Shown: positions 56,362 through 63,626, counted from the first letter of the stretch. The stretch: DNA of 64,000 nt from Rhodobacteraceae bacterium Water-Bin34 (GCA_900197625.1 FZLS01000005.1:27773-91772); one strand, 5' to 3'. The notes: generated from the letters alone by a model not told the origin. Numbers and translations are program-made.

Positions 56362-56682
56362 TTATCCTCCGAACTCGTGTCCAGCTACTCGTTTCATTTG
56401 TTTATTAAATTCTTCTTGAGATGGCTTTTCTTTATAAAGTTTAATAGTAAGATGTGATTTATCTTTACCTTTAATACGCCAGTTCATACCTTTTTCTTTA
56501 TGTTCAGGTTTAGTTGTTTTTACTACACGACGCTTATATCCTGCTTCCCAGGTTTCTGAACCTTCAGCAACAGTTTCTTCAGGTACGCAGTTGGGAACCA
56601 TTTTCTTCCCTTTCTTTTTCATACCTTTCTGGGTGTATCCATCCCAGCATTTTTCGTCTAAGTATTGTTGAAAACTTAACAT
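56362..56682 (-). CDS. Predicted packaged protein, CWDGYTQKGMKKKG family
   Basis: 106 residues. MLSFQQYLDE start, immediately followed by KCWDGYTQKGMKKKGKKMVPNC, a motif that recurs in head proteins of many marine phages, then a second domain (VKTTKPEHKEKGMNWRIKGKDKSHLTIKLYKEKPS). Cleavage after LDE would release the rest. Confidence 0.65.
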   Translation of the reverse strand: MLSFQQYLDEKCWDGYTQKGMKKKGKKMVPNCVPEETVAEGSETWEAGYKRRVVKTTKPEHKEKGMNWRIKGKDKSHLTIKLYKEKPSQEEFNKQMKRVAGHEFGG

Positions 56683-56684
56683 TT

Positions 56685-56801
56685 TTAATCCTTAAATTTG
56701 CTATCTATCCAGCATTTACCGTAATACATTATACCTAACCAAACGGTAAATAATATACCATCGAGGTAGGTTAAGCTATGCCATGCTTCTACAGGATCCA
56801 T
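56685..56801 (-). CDS. Very small membrane protein
   Basis: 38 residues (MDPVEAWHSLTYLDGILFTVWLGIMYYGKCW onward) with one membrane helix. Start is in a TAATG overlap with the gene upstream. A similar AWHSxTYLD short protein occurs in other marine phages. Unknown role inside a head-gene cluster. Confidence 0.55.
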   Translation of the reverse strand: MDPVEAWHSLTYLDGILFTVWLGIMYYGKCWIDSKFKD

Positions 56802-57025
56802 TACGCTACCTTCTGCTGCATATTCCACAGCTTATCTAATTCTTTAGCATCGACGTGTCTGAATATCCTTGCAGCATCTGCAGCTCGCTTACCCTTATCT
56901 TTCATCATTTTTAAAGCGGCTAAATATTCTTTTTTAAACACTAACTTACCGAGAGCTACTTTTAGATCACCGTATGGCGAGCGCTCATCGAGGTTTTGTT
57001 CCATGTGTTCTCTGAATGTTAACAT
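56801..57025 (-). CDS. Predicted packaged helical protein
   Basis: 74 residues. MLTFREHMEQNLDE start, then a helical, basic core (LAALKMMKDKGKRAADAARIFRHVDAKELDKLW), perhaps an HTH-like fold. Cleavage after NLDE is possible. Confidence 0.6.
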   Translation of the reverse strand: MLTFREHMEQNLDERSPYGDLKVALGKLVFKKEYLAALKMMKDKGKRAADAARIFRHVDAKELDKLWNMQQKVA

Positions 57026-57026
57026 A

Positions 57027-57242
57027 TTAGACTTTCTCTATCATTTTAAGTTGTACTGCTTCTGTTGGCTTAATGCCACGGCCTTTCCAAACCTTAGGAG
57101 TAATAAGAACTCTCGGTCCTCTTAACTCTTTAACAATATATAGCTCTTTAGCTTCAGCAGGAGAATCGCAGTATTGTTTCTTAATACGTACGGTGTCACC
57201 TTGTTTAGTAGCTTCAGCTATATATGTTGCAAAAGATTTCAT
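57027..57242 (-). CDS. Predicted packaged small protein
   Basis: 71 residues. MKSFATYIAEATKQGD is almost the T4 IPIII signal (MKTYQEFIAE followed by A), then a small beta domain (VRIKKQYCDSPAEAKELYIVKELRGPRVLITPKVW). TAATG overlap with the next gene. Confidence 0.65.
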   Translation of the reverse strand: MKSFATYIAEATKQGDTVRIKKQYCDSPAEAKELYIVKELRGPRVLITPKVWKGRGIKPTEAVQLKMIEKV

Positions 57243-57544
57243 TACTTATTCCAGTGCGTATCAGCCCAACGCTGAGCTTCTTTTTTAGCTTCGCCTACAT
57301 TCTTATAAGCTATTACAGGATGTTTTGGTTGACTACCACTCTTATCAAATAGCGTAGGTAATACTTTTACACTACCATCTCTATTAAATTTCATAGAGTC
57401 CATGCCAGCTAATCTAATCTCGAATTTGCCGTCTGAAGTAACATGCTTAAATACTTTTCTGTTACCAGAGCCATAGCCATCGGGCTTCTTAACCCAACGC
57501 AGTTTAGTATTGGCTTCAGTCATATGATCTTTGAATGACTTCAT
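57242..57544 (-). CDS. Predicted packaged small protein
   Basis: 100 residues. MKSFKDHMTEANTKLRWVKKPDGYG start with a TE|A cleavage-like site, then a beta-rich domain (VFKHVTSDGKFEIRLAGMD, KEAQRWADTHW). ATGA overlap with the kinase gene. Not recognised. Confidence 0.6.
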   Translation of the reverse strand: MKSFKDHMTEANTKLRWVKKPDGYGSGNRKVFKHVTSDGKFEIRLAGMDSMKFNRDGSVKVLPTLFDKSGSQPKHPVIAYKNVGEAKKEAQRWADTHWNK

Positions 57545-58209
57545 TTTTGTTCCCTTTGTGATTTAATCCATTTGGCGGCAATCTTGTTTTCGGGTGGTTT
57601 TGCGGCCCAAGTTTTAATATCTTTATATGCTTCTAAAGCTGCTACATCAACGTCAGAATCTCTAGAGTTATCAACAATGATTAATCTATTTCTAAATAAC
57701 CCTTGGAATTTACCAATATTCTTTTGAACATCTTTCCACATCTCTTCAACTTTAGCATCTGGTAATGATCGATTTCGGTTTCGGTTTCTATCCATTGCTG
57801 TTTCTAAGTCAGTATTAACGAATACCATCTTAACGGCATATCCAAGTTCTCTTAGCATATCAACTTGCTTTTTAATCTTAGCGTAGTCCTTACCAGTACC
57901 ATCAATAACAATACCCATTCTGCCTTGAAGAGCTAATCCCAGTTTCTTGCCAGTAAGAGCCTTAGCTTTAGCTCTTAAAGCTTGGCCTTGTGCAGAAGCA
58001 ATATCTTCTGGAGAAGTAGTAAGTCCAGCTCTCTTTAAACCCGCTTCAAAAGCCTCATCAGAGTTTATTAATCTAAAGCCTAATGCCGGCAAAGCTGTTT
58101 TACCTACAACAAATGATTTACCAGCACCTGGTCCACCTGCTAGGAATACAGCTTTAAATATTGATGGATCATTAACGCCTTCGTTAATGAACGTTTTAAA
58201 TCTAAGCAT
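57541..58209 (-). CDS. P-loop (zeta-toxin/kinase-like) protein with capsid-targeting-like start
   Basis: 222 residues. MLRFKTFINEGVND start, then Walker A FLAGGPGAGKSFVVGKT (about 21-37), INSDEAFEAGL, IVIDGTGKDYAKIKKQ (about 108-122), MVFVNTDLETAMDRNRNR and a C-terminal RLIIVDNS. This is the zeta-toxin/AAA-like small kinase family also seen in cyanophages with a similar N-terminus. Substrate unknown. Overlaps the nucleotidyltransferase gene by 8 nt. Confidence 0.75.
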   Translation of the reverse strand: MLRFKTFINEGVNDPSIFKAVFLAGGPGAGKSFVVGKTALPALGFRLINSDEAFEAGLKRAGLTTSPEDIASAQGQALRAKAKALTGKKLGLALQGRMGIVIDGTGKDYAKIKKQVDMLRELGYAVKMVFVNTDLETAMDRNRNRNRSLPDAKVEEMWKDVQKNIGKFQGLFRNRLIIVDNSRDSDVDVAALEAYKDIKTWAAKPPENKIAAKWIKSQREQK

Positions 58210-60112
58210 CGGGAGTATCTTTTTTCAATCTCTTGACTAGTTTATGGGTGCCTTCAAAGCCTGCACCGTATTCTTCTTTCTTAGAACCGCGTACTTTATC
58301 AGCTAAGTCTTTATCAGCTTTGCCCCAAGTACCAGATGATTTAGTAATGAATGAGTTAACTCTTGCATGTCCCCATTGCTCAGGAGTAGTTCCTGGACGA
58401 TGGCCTGTCTTCCAAGCTGCAACACCACGATTATATACTGAACGTAATACACCTACAGGCATACCAGTCTTTTCAGATTTTTTCTTAAGTGATTTTGTAG
58501 GATCTTCGTTTAGCTCTAATTCAAAGCTTTCGGTGTCTTCGATTAACGACAATAACTCTTCAGCAATATCTTCTTCGTATTCTTCGTTCTTAGGTCTATA
58601 CATTTTGAAACGTTTATCAAACTTTGGCTTGCCATTAGTATCTAATAACATATGAGGACGCTTACCTTGTCTCTTTCCCCACAAATCATTGTCTTCGCCA
58701 AACATATCTCGAGCTTTCTTAGTATGCTTAGATACTTTTGTTTTTGCTTCTTTATCGCCAGGAGCTGGCTTATAGGCTGAAGCATCGTCATCTGCTTTTT
58801 TAGCATTGCGCTTAAAGTGACGTTCACGATCATCTTTCTTTTCTTTATCTACACCAGCAAAATAACCTTTAGGCTGAGATCCTGGCATATCTTTAACATC
58901 TTTATCTTGTGCTACACCTTCAAGCAAATCACCTACTTCGTTTTCAGAACTTACAACCCATACTCTGCCTCCGTCTTGTTCAGCGATAGCAAGCATTTCA
59001 TCTTTGTTACCCAATGATAGAACTGTACGGTCTTTAACGTGAGCATAAATTGTAGATTCAGCGCCTATTGACGATTCACCGACTTTAATTGTTTTAGATT
59101 CTTTTACTACAGATGAAGATGAAGTTCCAGATCCACCAGTCATCATGGCTTTACGACGAGCACGTTCTTTAGCTTTAACAATCGGTAATAGTTTACGTGC
59201 AATTTGTTCAATACGCTTCTTATTAATCTTTGATACACGCTTATCGATTACTTCTTTTTCGCCAGCCGATAAATCAGCATATCTTCTACTCTTTGAAAAT
59301 TTCTTCTTAAATAGATTAATAGCAGCTTTACGTGCTCTTTTCTTTAATACTTCTTGTGAAGCAGTTCTTTTCTTAGCCTTTTCTCTACCACGTTTAATTT
59401 TAAAACGTGCTTTTCTCATTGCAAGACCGCGTTTACGTCTTTGCATTCGAGATAAAACTTCGGTTAGATTCTCTGTTTCTTCAGTCATATTCATACCTTT
59501 TCGCACTGCAGCCATCATAGCTTTCGCAGAAGATCTTAGCTTTTTAGGTAAGCCCTTTGTAAATTGTAGTATATCGTTATCAGCGGCTAACGCTCTCATT
59601 TTAGACGCGGACATACCTGATACGTCATCTGCATCAGGATCTCTGTCGCCAGCTGAAACTACTTTAATAGATTTGAAATTGTAATCTTTTCCATTATACT
59701 TATTAAGTAGTGTATCAAATTCTTTAACTCTATCTGAACCAACAACTAATACAAGATTATCGAAGTTTTCGACCGATTGCGCTACTTGTATAATAGTTTT
59801 AGCTGTAGATTTTTCAACAACTTTGCCAAATGCTTTTTGAGCAAATTTAATTTTGTCTTTGTAATCTAAAGGATTCTTTTTCTTATCTTGTGTTTGAGTA
59901 AGAAATACTTTTGGAGTTCCTTTTTCTTTACTAGCAACAGATAAAACTTTTTGAACGAGCTTTTCATGACCAACAGTAATTGGGTTCATTCTTCCGAATG
60001 TAAGTACAATAGTACCACCTACTGCTTCGTCTAATGTTGGCGCTGTATTAATATATTTTGAGGCATCAAAGTCTTTGAAACCTTTTAACTTCTTCTTATC
60101 TGGCTTGGCCAT
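58202..60112 (-). CDS. Large head-associated protein with N-terminal nucleotidyltransferase domain
   Basis: 636 residues. Residues 30-200 are a nucleotidyltransferase (VLTFGRMNPITVGHEKLV, later DVSGMSASKMRALA, where the Ser-x-Thr-like motif is). Residues 210-325 are extremely basic (SRMQRRKRGLAMRKARFKI, further Lys/Arg helices). After a middle region (AIAEQDGGRVWVVSSEN), a C-terminal module GMPVGVLRSVYNRGVAAWKTG and HARVNSFI is shared by many marine phage proteins. N-terminus LKGFKDFDASKYI is less clearly a targeting signal. DNA-bound, virion-associated enzyme is inferred. Confidence 0.75.
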   Translation of the reverse strand: MAKPDKKKLKGFKDFDASKYINTAPTLDEAVGGTIVLTFGRMNPITVGHEKLVQKVLSVASKEKGTPKVFLTQTQDKKKNPLDYKDKIKFAQKAFGKVVEKSTAKTIIQVAQSVENFDNLVLVVGSDRVKEFDTLLNKYNGKDYNFKSIKVVSAGDRDPDADDVSGMSASKMRALAADNDILQFTKGLPKKLRSSAKAMMAAVRKGMNMTEETENLTEVLSRMQRRKRGLAMRKARFKIKRGREKAKKRTASQEVLKKRARKAAINLFKKKFSKSRRYADLSAGEKEVIDKRVSKINKKRIEQIARKLLPIVKAKERARRKAMMTGGSGTSSSSVVKESKTIKVGESSIGAESTIYAHVKDRTVLSLGNKDEMLAIAEQDGGRVWVVSSENEVGDLLEGVAQDKDVKDMPGSQPKGYFAGVDKEKKDDRERHFKRNAKKADDDASAYKPAPGDKEAKTKVSKHTKKARDMFGEDNDLWGKRQGKRPHMLLDTNGKPKFDKRFKMYRPKNEEYEEDIAEELLSLIEDTESFELELNEDPTKSLKKKSEKTGMPVGVLRSVYNRGVAAWKTGHRPGTTPEQWGHARVNSFITKSSGTWGKADKDLADKVRGSKKEEYGAGFEGTHKLVKRLKKDTPDA

Positions 60113-60156
60113 TCGTGTAATCCTAAGATAATGTTAAATTTAAATCGATTTATTCT

Positions 60157-60840
60157 TTATTTATAATATTTTTGAAAAGAGGGTATAAAATTATAGTTCC
60201 TAGCAGCTGATCCTGCCCATATAGTGGATTCTCTTAACCAACCCATAGCTGGTGTAGGTGACATGATAGATAATGGAACTTTAGTTCTTCTTTGATGTCT
60301 TATAAAGTAATCATTATCAATAGCTGATCTTATACCTTGTCGCAGTATTTCACCTATAAGTCTTTGCGCTGTTGTTTTTGTGATAGCATACGCATGTGCG
60401 CCTTCGTGTCCATCAATAGGAATAATTTCTTTTGGCTTACCAGCAGCCACGTGATCATATTGCTTCGGGTCTGTGAGTTTATATCCTAGTACTACGATTT
60501 CATTATCTGGGATAGCTACAGTAATAGGTTGAAGCATTAATGCGTCGTGTTCAAGTACAACACCAACTTCATCTGTACCCTCGGCGATCTTTTTCCAAAT
60601 TGCAAAGTGACCTGCTGTACAACACATTGCTTTTTGGTGAACAGTTGGGTATTCAATATATCGATATGGCTCTTCATTAGCCATAGGGAATCCTAACTTT
60701 GCTAGTGCCATTCTACCTGACATGTTTTGGAAGCCATTAAAGTACTCCCATTTAAGACCAACTTCTTTACAAGACGCTGCACAAATTTGAGCGTACTGAT
60801 TTGATACAGGAGTATCAATTTTTAGAATATAAGCTTTCAT
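60157..60840 (-). CDS. Glycosyltransferase, GT25-like
   Basis: 227 residues. KAYILKIDTPVSNQYAQIC at the start, MCCTAGHFAIWKKIAEGTDEVGVVLEHDALML (about 73-104), the GHxxxW and LExD pattern of GT25 LPS transferases, then an EGAHAYAITKTTAQRLI block. Acceptor unknown. Overlaps the sulfotransferase gene upstream (ATGA). Confidence 0.78.
   Translation of the reverse strand: MKAYILKIDTPVSNQYAQICAASCKEVGLKWEYFNGFQNMSGRMALAKLGFPMANEEPYRYIEYPTVHQKAMCCTAGHFAIWKKIAEGTDEVGVVLEHDALMLQPITVAIPDNEIVVLGYKLTDPKQYDHVAAGKPKEIIPIDGHEGAHAYAITKTTAQRLIGEILRQGIRSAIDNDYFIRHQRRTKVPLSIMSPTPAMGWLRESTIWAGSAARNYNFIPSFQKYYK
60158..60165 (-). promoter_or_regulatory. Late promoter inside the end of the GT25 gene
   Basis: Exact TATAAATA made by the last codons YYK-stop (TATTATAAATAA), 46 nt before the nucleotidyltransferase gene. 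Confidence 0.7.
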
Positions 60841-61505
60841 AGTTTTCCCTTTAGCATATTATATACTTCAAAGTCTTTAAGGTAATGTTCTTTTATAGAT
60901 TGCTTTACTTCATCGTCAAATTGTATTTCGTTGCCTTTAACTACTCTATTACCGGATTTGTGTTTTGGTAATTCGTGTTCGGTAGGCAATCCGTGATTTG
61001 TCATAAACTTTTGTAAGTTTGCTTCTAGATTATCGTACAATAAGAACGTACCATATTGTCGCCCTTTGTACTTCATATAATCTGTCTGTATTCTACCAGT
61101 AGCTTCTGGATTAATCTTCATCGCACAGTTATTTATAGTAAGATTCTTATAATCTTGCAATGATGCTTTTACTTTTCGGTCCCACTTCTTTCTAAAGTAA
61201 TACATACTTAGTTGGCGATCAAATGGATCTCTTATTACACCAAATATTTTATACTCGTTTAATTGCTGTGGAGTAAGAAACTTATCTTTAACGATATCTT
61301 CTAATGTATAATGAACATATTTGTTTGCCATTATAGGTCTACGAATAGGATTCTTTCCTAACGTAGATTTAATTTTAACGTCGTCAACGCCAGAATGCAC
61401 AGCCTCTCTATCATCTATATTTTTAATTAAATAATGAGTAATGCTACTGCACGCTGTTTTAGGTATACGTACAAAACAAACTTTGTACTTGTGACTAATA
61501 TACAT
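60837..61505 (-). CDS. Sulfotransferase family protein
   Basis: 222 residues. KVCFVRIPKTACSSITHYL (about 8-26) is the 5'-phosphosulfate-binding loop of the Sulfotransfer_2 family, and FGVIRDPFDRQLSMYYF (about 87-103) is the 3'-phosphate-binding Arg/Ser motif. Transfers sulfate from PAPS to a sugar or protein. Lies between two glycosyltransferase genes, so a glycan acceptor is likely. Confidence 0.85.
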   Translation of the reverse strand: MYISHKYKVCFVRIPKTACSSITHYLIKNIDDREAVHSGVDDVKIKSTLGKNPIRRPIMANKYVHYTLEDIVKDKFLTPQQLNEYKIFGVIRDPFDRQLSMYYFRKKWDRKVKASLQDYKNLTINNCAMKINPEATGRIQTDYMKYKGRQYGTFLLYDNLEANLQKFMTNHGLPTEHELPKHKSGNRVVKGNEIQFDDEVKQSIKEHYLKDFEVYNMLKGKL

Positions 61506-61508
61506 TAT

Positions 61509-62159
61509 CTATCGACCTTGATCATATCCTTTTATTGCCAATTTTGGACCAGTAGATCCAAAGTATTGTTCGGCATAAACTTTTCCTGGGCCATCGTATC
61601 TTTTCACATGTCCATACCAATGAGGTATAAGTGTATATGAAGGCCATATAGTTGTTTTATCAGAAAATTGTGGAAGGAACTGAGATAAGAATCGATTGCC
61701 GGTAGACATATAAGGATGATCGCTTAGCATGTGCGGCTTTAGTGTATGCAATTTATCTATGATTGCTCCTACAACTTCGTTCCCAGGATTTGCAGCTAAT
61801 ATAGGTGAACAATATCCTGGCTTTGCTTTTTCATTTTCGTAAACAGTATAAGCATGGTCAGCGGGACTTGTAAATAATTCATCCGTGTTTTCAAGACAAA
61901 CTGAATCTGCGGCTGGCCAAAATCCACCTTGCTCATATATCAACTCATATCGAATAAGATCATGTGCACCAGCCCACTTGCGCCTTCTATAGTATTCTTC
62001 TATAAGTGATTGGTTTTTCCACTTACGATCCCATAGCATCTTATCTGTAAATACATTATATTCCCAGTCAGGATGTTTATCACGCCAAGTATTCATCCAC
62101 TTAGTTGGTGCTGGGTTAGGACCAATCCAAATGTGGCTCATTTTCTTTTCAATATTCAT
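61509..62159 (-). CDS. Glycosyltransferase with altered DXD motif (GT32-like)
   Basis: 216 residues. MSHIWIGPNPAPTKWMNTWRDKHPDWEY (about 7-34) and HDLIRYELIYEQGGFWPAADSVC (about 66-88) match the DXD-sugar transferase (GT32-like) family. The usual Asp-x-Asp appears as AAD, so the first Asp of the metal site is missing. It might use another residue, or the protein may be inactive or binding only. Ribosome site GGAGAT. Confidence 0.7.
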   Translation of the reverse strand: MNIEKKMSHIWIGPNPAPTKWMNTWRDKHPDWEYNVFTDKMLWDRKWKNQSLIEEYYRRRKWAGAHDLIRYELIYEQGGFWPAADSVCLENTDELFTSPADHAYTVYENEKAKPGYCSPILAANPGNEVVGAIIDKLHTLKPHMLSDHPYMSTGNRFLSQFLPQFSDKTTIWPSYTLIPHWYGHVKRYDGPGKVYAEQYFGSTGPKLAIKGYDQGR

Positions 62160-62179
62160 TATATCTCCATGCTCTCAAT

Positions 62180-62205
62180 AAAAAAGGTAGCCCGAAGACT
62201 ACCTT
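62180..62205 (-). terminator. Terminator ahead of the glycosyltransferase gene
   Basis: Minus-strand stem AAGGTAGTC/GGCTACCTT with a TTCG loop followed by a T tract (TTTTTTAT). The late motif at 62208-62215 ends 2 nt before it. Confidence 0.85.
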
Positions 62206-62207
62206 AA

Positions 62208-62215
62208 TATTTATA
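62208..62215 (-). promoter_or_regulatory. Late promoter abutting a terminator
   Basis: Exact TATAAATA directly upstream of the hairpin at 62180-62205. A start 6-7 nt downstream would fall inside the first arm, so late transcripts escape the terminator. Confidence 0.6.
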
Positions 62216-62229
62216 TAAGTTTGCGAGAT

Positions 62230-62409
62230 CTATTTTTCGTCTTTAAGCTTTGCTACTTCCTTCATACACGTTTTCGCTTCCTCGTGTAATCCCATTCTTG
62301 CTAGCTCGCCAGCCGCTCTCGAATAACCTACTATTGTCATTGATCGATCTAGCGAAGACCACAATGCAGACAATGGAGAAAAAACATAATTTCTTGTTAA
62401 AGCTGTCAT
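62230..62409 (-). CDS. Small DUF1127-associated protein
   Basis: 59 residues (MTALTRNYVFSPLSALWSSLDRS, then GYSRAAGELARMGLHEEAKTCMKE). The RAAGELARxGxxEEAK tail is typical of small alphaproteobacterial proteins that occur with DUF1127 genes. TAATG overlap with the DUF1127 gene upstream. Suggests host origin. Function unknown. Confidence 0.6.
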   Translation of the reverse strand: MTALTRNYVFSPLSALWSSLDRSMTIVGYSRAAGELARMGLHEEAKTCMKEVAKLKDEK

Positions 62410-62579
62410 TAGTTCCACCCTCGTAAATTTTCATTCCAGGTATCATTAGCAATAGAACGTATATCGCCGCGGCAGATGCCGATGTCACGAAGTTCAGAGT
62501 CTGTTAATCTGTGTAGTGAGTTGAATGTTTCGCGACGATTTTTCCAGCGGGAGTATTTTGATATGATGTTATTTAACAT
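62409..62579 (-). CDS. DUF1127 small protein
   Basis: 56 residues. MLNNIISKYSRWKNRRETFNSLHRLTDSELRDIGICRGDIRSIA carries the DUF1127 core (Leu-x-x-Leu-x-Asp-x-x-Leu-x-Asp-Ile-Gly-x-x-Arg-x-x-Ile). These small Arg-rich proteins are abundant in alphaproteobacteria, and some (CcaF1 type in Rhodobacter) bind RNA and affect RNA turnover. ATG at 62579 follows AAGGA. Probably acquired from the host. Confidence 0.78.
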   Translation of the reverse strand: MLNNIISKYSRWKNRRETFNSLHRLTDSELRDIGICRGDIRSIANDTWNENLRGWN

Positions 62580-62622
62580 GAGGGTCCTTTCCAAAATAAA
62601 TGCTTCATTGTATTAACAATAT

Positions 62623-62630
62623 TATTTATC
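62623..62630 (-). promoter_or_regulatory. Late-promoter-like GATAAATA ahead of DUF1127 gene
   Basis: One mismatch from TATAAATA, about 43 nt before the DUF1127 start. Confidence 0.45.
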
Positions 62631-62670
62631 TTGGAAATGGGTAAATAACGGTTACCAATTTAATATATCC

Positions 62671-62704
62671 GCTAGTCACTAGCAGAATATGTGACACTTT
62701 GTCA
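62671..62704. repeat. Two short perfect inverted repeats in the 62.6-kb gap
   Basis: GCTAGT-C-ACTAGC (62671-62683) and TGACA-CTT-TGTCA (62692-62704) lie 8 nt apart between the structural gene and the DUF1127 genes. Operator-like by appearance. No binding protein known. Confidence 0.45.
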
Positions 62705-62800
62705 AGTAGTATAGATGCCGTAAAATACTATTCCAAAGAATATAAGCACTATTATAAGTTGCTTCCATTCTTCAGGATCTTTATAGTTAAAGTTAGACAT
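62702..62800 (-). CDS. Very small single-span membrane peptide
   Basis: 32 residues, MSNFNYKDPEEWKQ then a membrane helix (LIIVLIFFGIVFYGIYT). Overlaps the end of the structural gene by 8 nt. No clear ribosome site, so it is a weaker call. Confidence 0.4.
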   Translation of the reverse strand: MSNFNYKDPEEWKQLIIVLIFFGIVFYGIYTT

Positions 62801-63572
62801 TATCTACTAATATAAGATCGTAAGTTGCACCACAACCTACTGCACCTTGAGTAATAACATCAACTTTAATGTCAGTTTTTTCTGGAAACCTAAGGGGTAC
62901 AGCATATTCAAAGTTTACTGGATTACCACCTTGTGATCCAAGCTGTGATTTGATATTAAAAGCAGTTCCATTATCAACTGGCCTTGCCATTAATCTAAAG
63001 TATACCGGAGCATTTGCTTTATCCATTGTGCAAGTTAATTGCATTAGGTAAGCCGTTTTACCAGCAGGAACTGTATAGGTCGTCATCAAAGTTTGACCGT
63101 TATCTGCTAGGATAATAGCGTATGATGTTCCACCAATTGAGAAGGTAACATCATTCTCATTTTGGTCGCCTGTCATATATGCACGATAGATACGATAAAA
63201 CTCTGCGGTAGTTGTTCCACCAATTGTTGTTTCTTCTGATATGATATTATAATTTACGTCAAGTCCTTCAACCACAACTGTTTCACCAGATTGAGATGAA
63301 GAAGCAACTGCAACTACGCCCGCTGCGGTTGGCCAAGTATATACACCATTTGAACCATCCCAAATAGTAGTCGTACCATTAATATCGGCACCTGTATGAC
63401 CGAACTTATTAATATGTGAATAGCCTTCTACTTGCCCTGCAGCAATTGGAATATTAGACGCCGAACCAAATGTATTAATAACATTCCCGTCTTTATCCGA
63501 TAGCATAACAACTTCAAATACCTTGGTGTTGTTATGTAAATACCGATCTTCTTGTGTTGAATACTGCGCCAT
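62793..63572 (-). CDS. Predicted virion structural protein (beta-rich)
   Basis: 259 residues, Gly/Thr/Val-rich beta protein (VFEVVMLSDKDGNVINTFGSASNIP, GETVVVEGLDVNYNIISEETTIGG, FEYAVPLRFPEKTDIKVDV). Similar composition and segments (DxNYNxxxEE, FPEKTDIxV) are seen in structural proteins of marine myoviruses. Its ribosome site AAGGG lies in the second arm of the hairpin that carries a TATAAATA in its loop. Confidence 0.65.
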   Translation of the reverse strand: MAQYSTQEDRYLHNNTKVFEVVMLSDKDGNVINTFGSASNIPIAAGQVEGYSHINKFGHTGADINGTTTIWDGSNGVYTWPTAAGVVAVASSSQSGETVVVEGLDVNYNIISEETTIGGTTTAEFYRIYRAYMTGDQNENDVTFSIGGTSYAIILADNGQTLMTTYTVPAGKTAYLMQLTCTMDKANAPVYFRLMARPVDNGTAFNIKSQLGSQGGNPVNFEYAVPLRFPEKTDIKVDVITQGAVGCGATYDLILVDNV

Positions 63573-63576
63573 ACTA

Positions 63577-63619
63577 AAAAGCCCTTATGTTTTACTGTAT
63601 TTATAACATAAGGGCTTTT
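63577..63619 (-). terminator. Long hairpin terminator with late promoter in its loop
   Basis: 15-bp perfect stem AAAAGCCCTTATGTT/AACATAAGGGCTTTT, 13-nt loop, then a short T tract on the minus strand. It ends the outer-membrane-like gene and precedes the structural gene. Confidence 0.88.
63598..63605 (-). promoter_or_regulatory. Late promoter in the loop of a terminator
   Basis: Exact TATAAATA lying in the loop of the hairpin at 63577-63619. A start about 6-7 nt downstream would give an RNA lacking the first stem arm. Confidence 0.65.
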
Positions 63620-63626
63620 AAGATTT

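Noticed and set aside
62640..62700. TTGACA with possible -10 in the 62.6-kb gap
   Set aside because: A TTGACA is present at 62699-62704 on the minus strand but no acceptable -10 lies 16-19 nt away.
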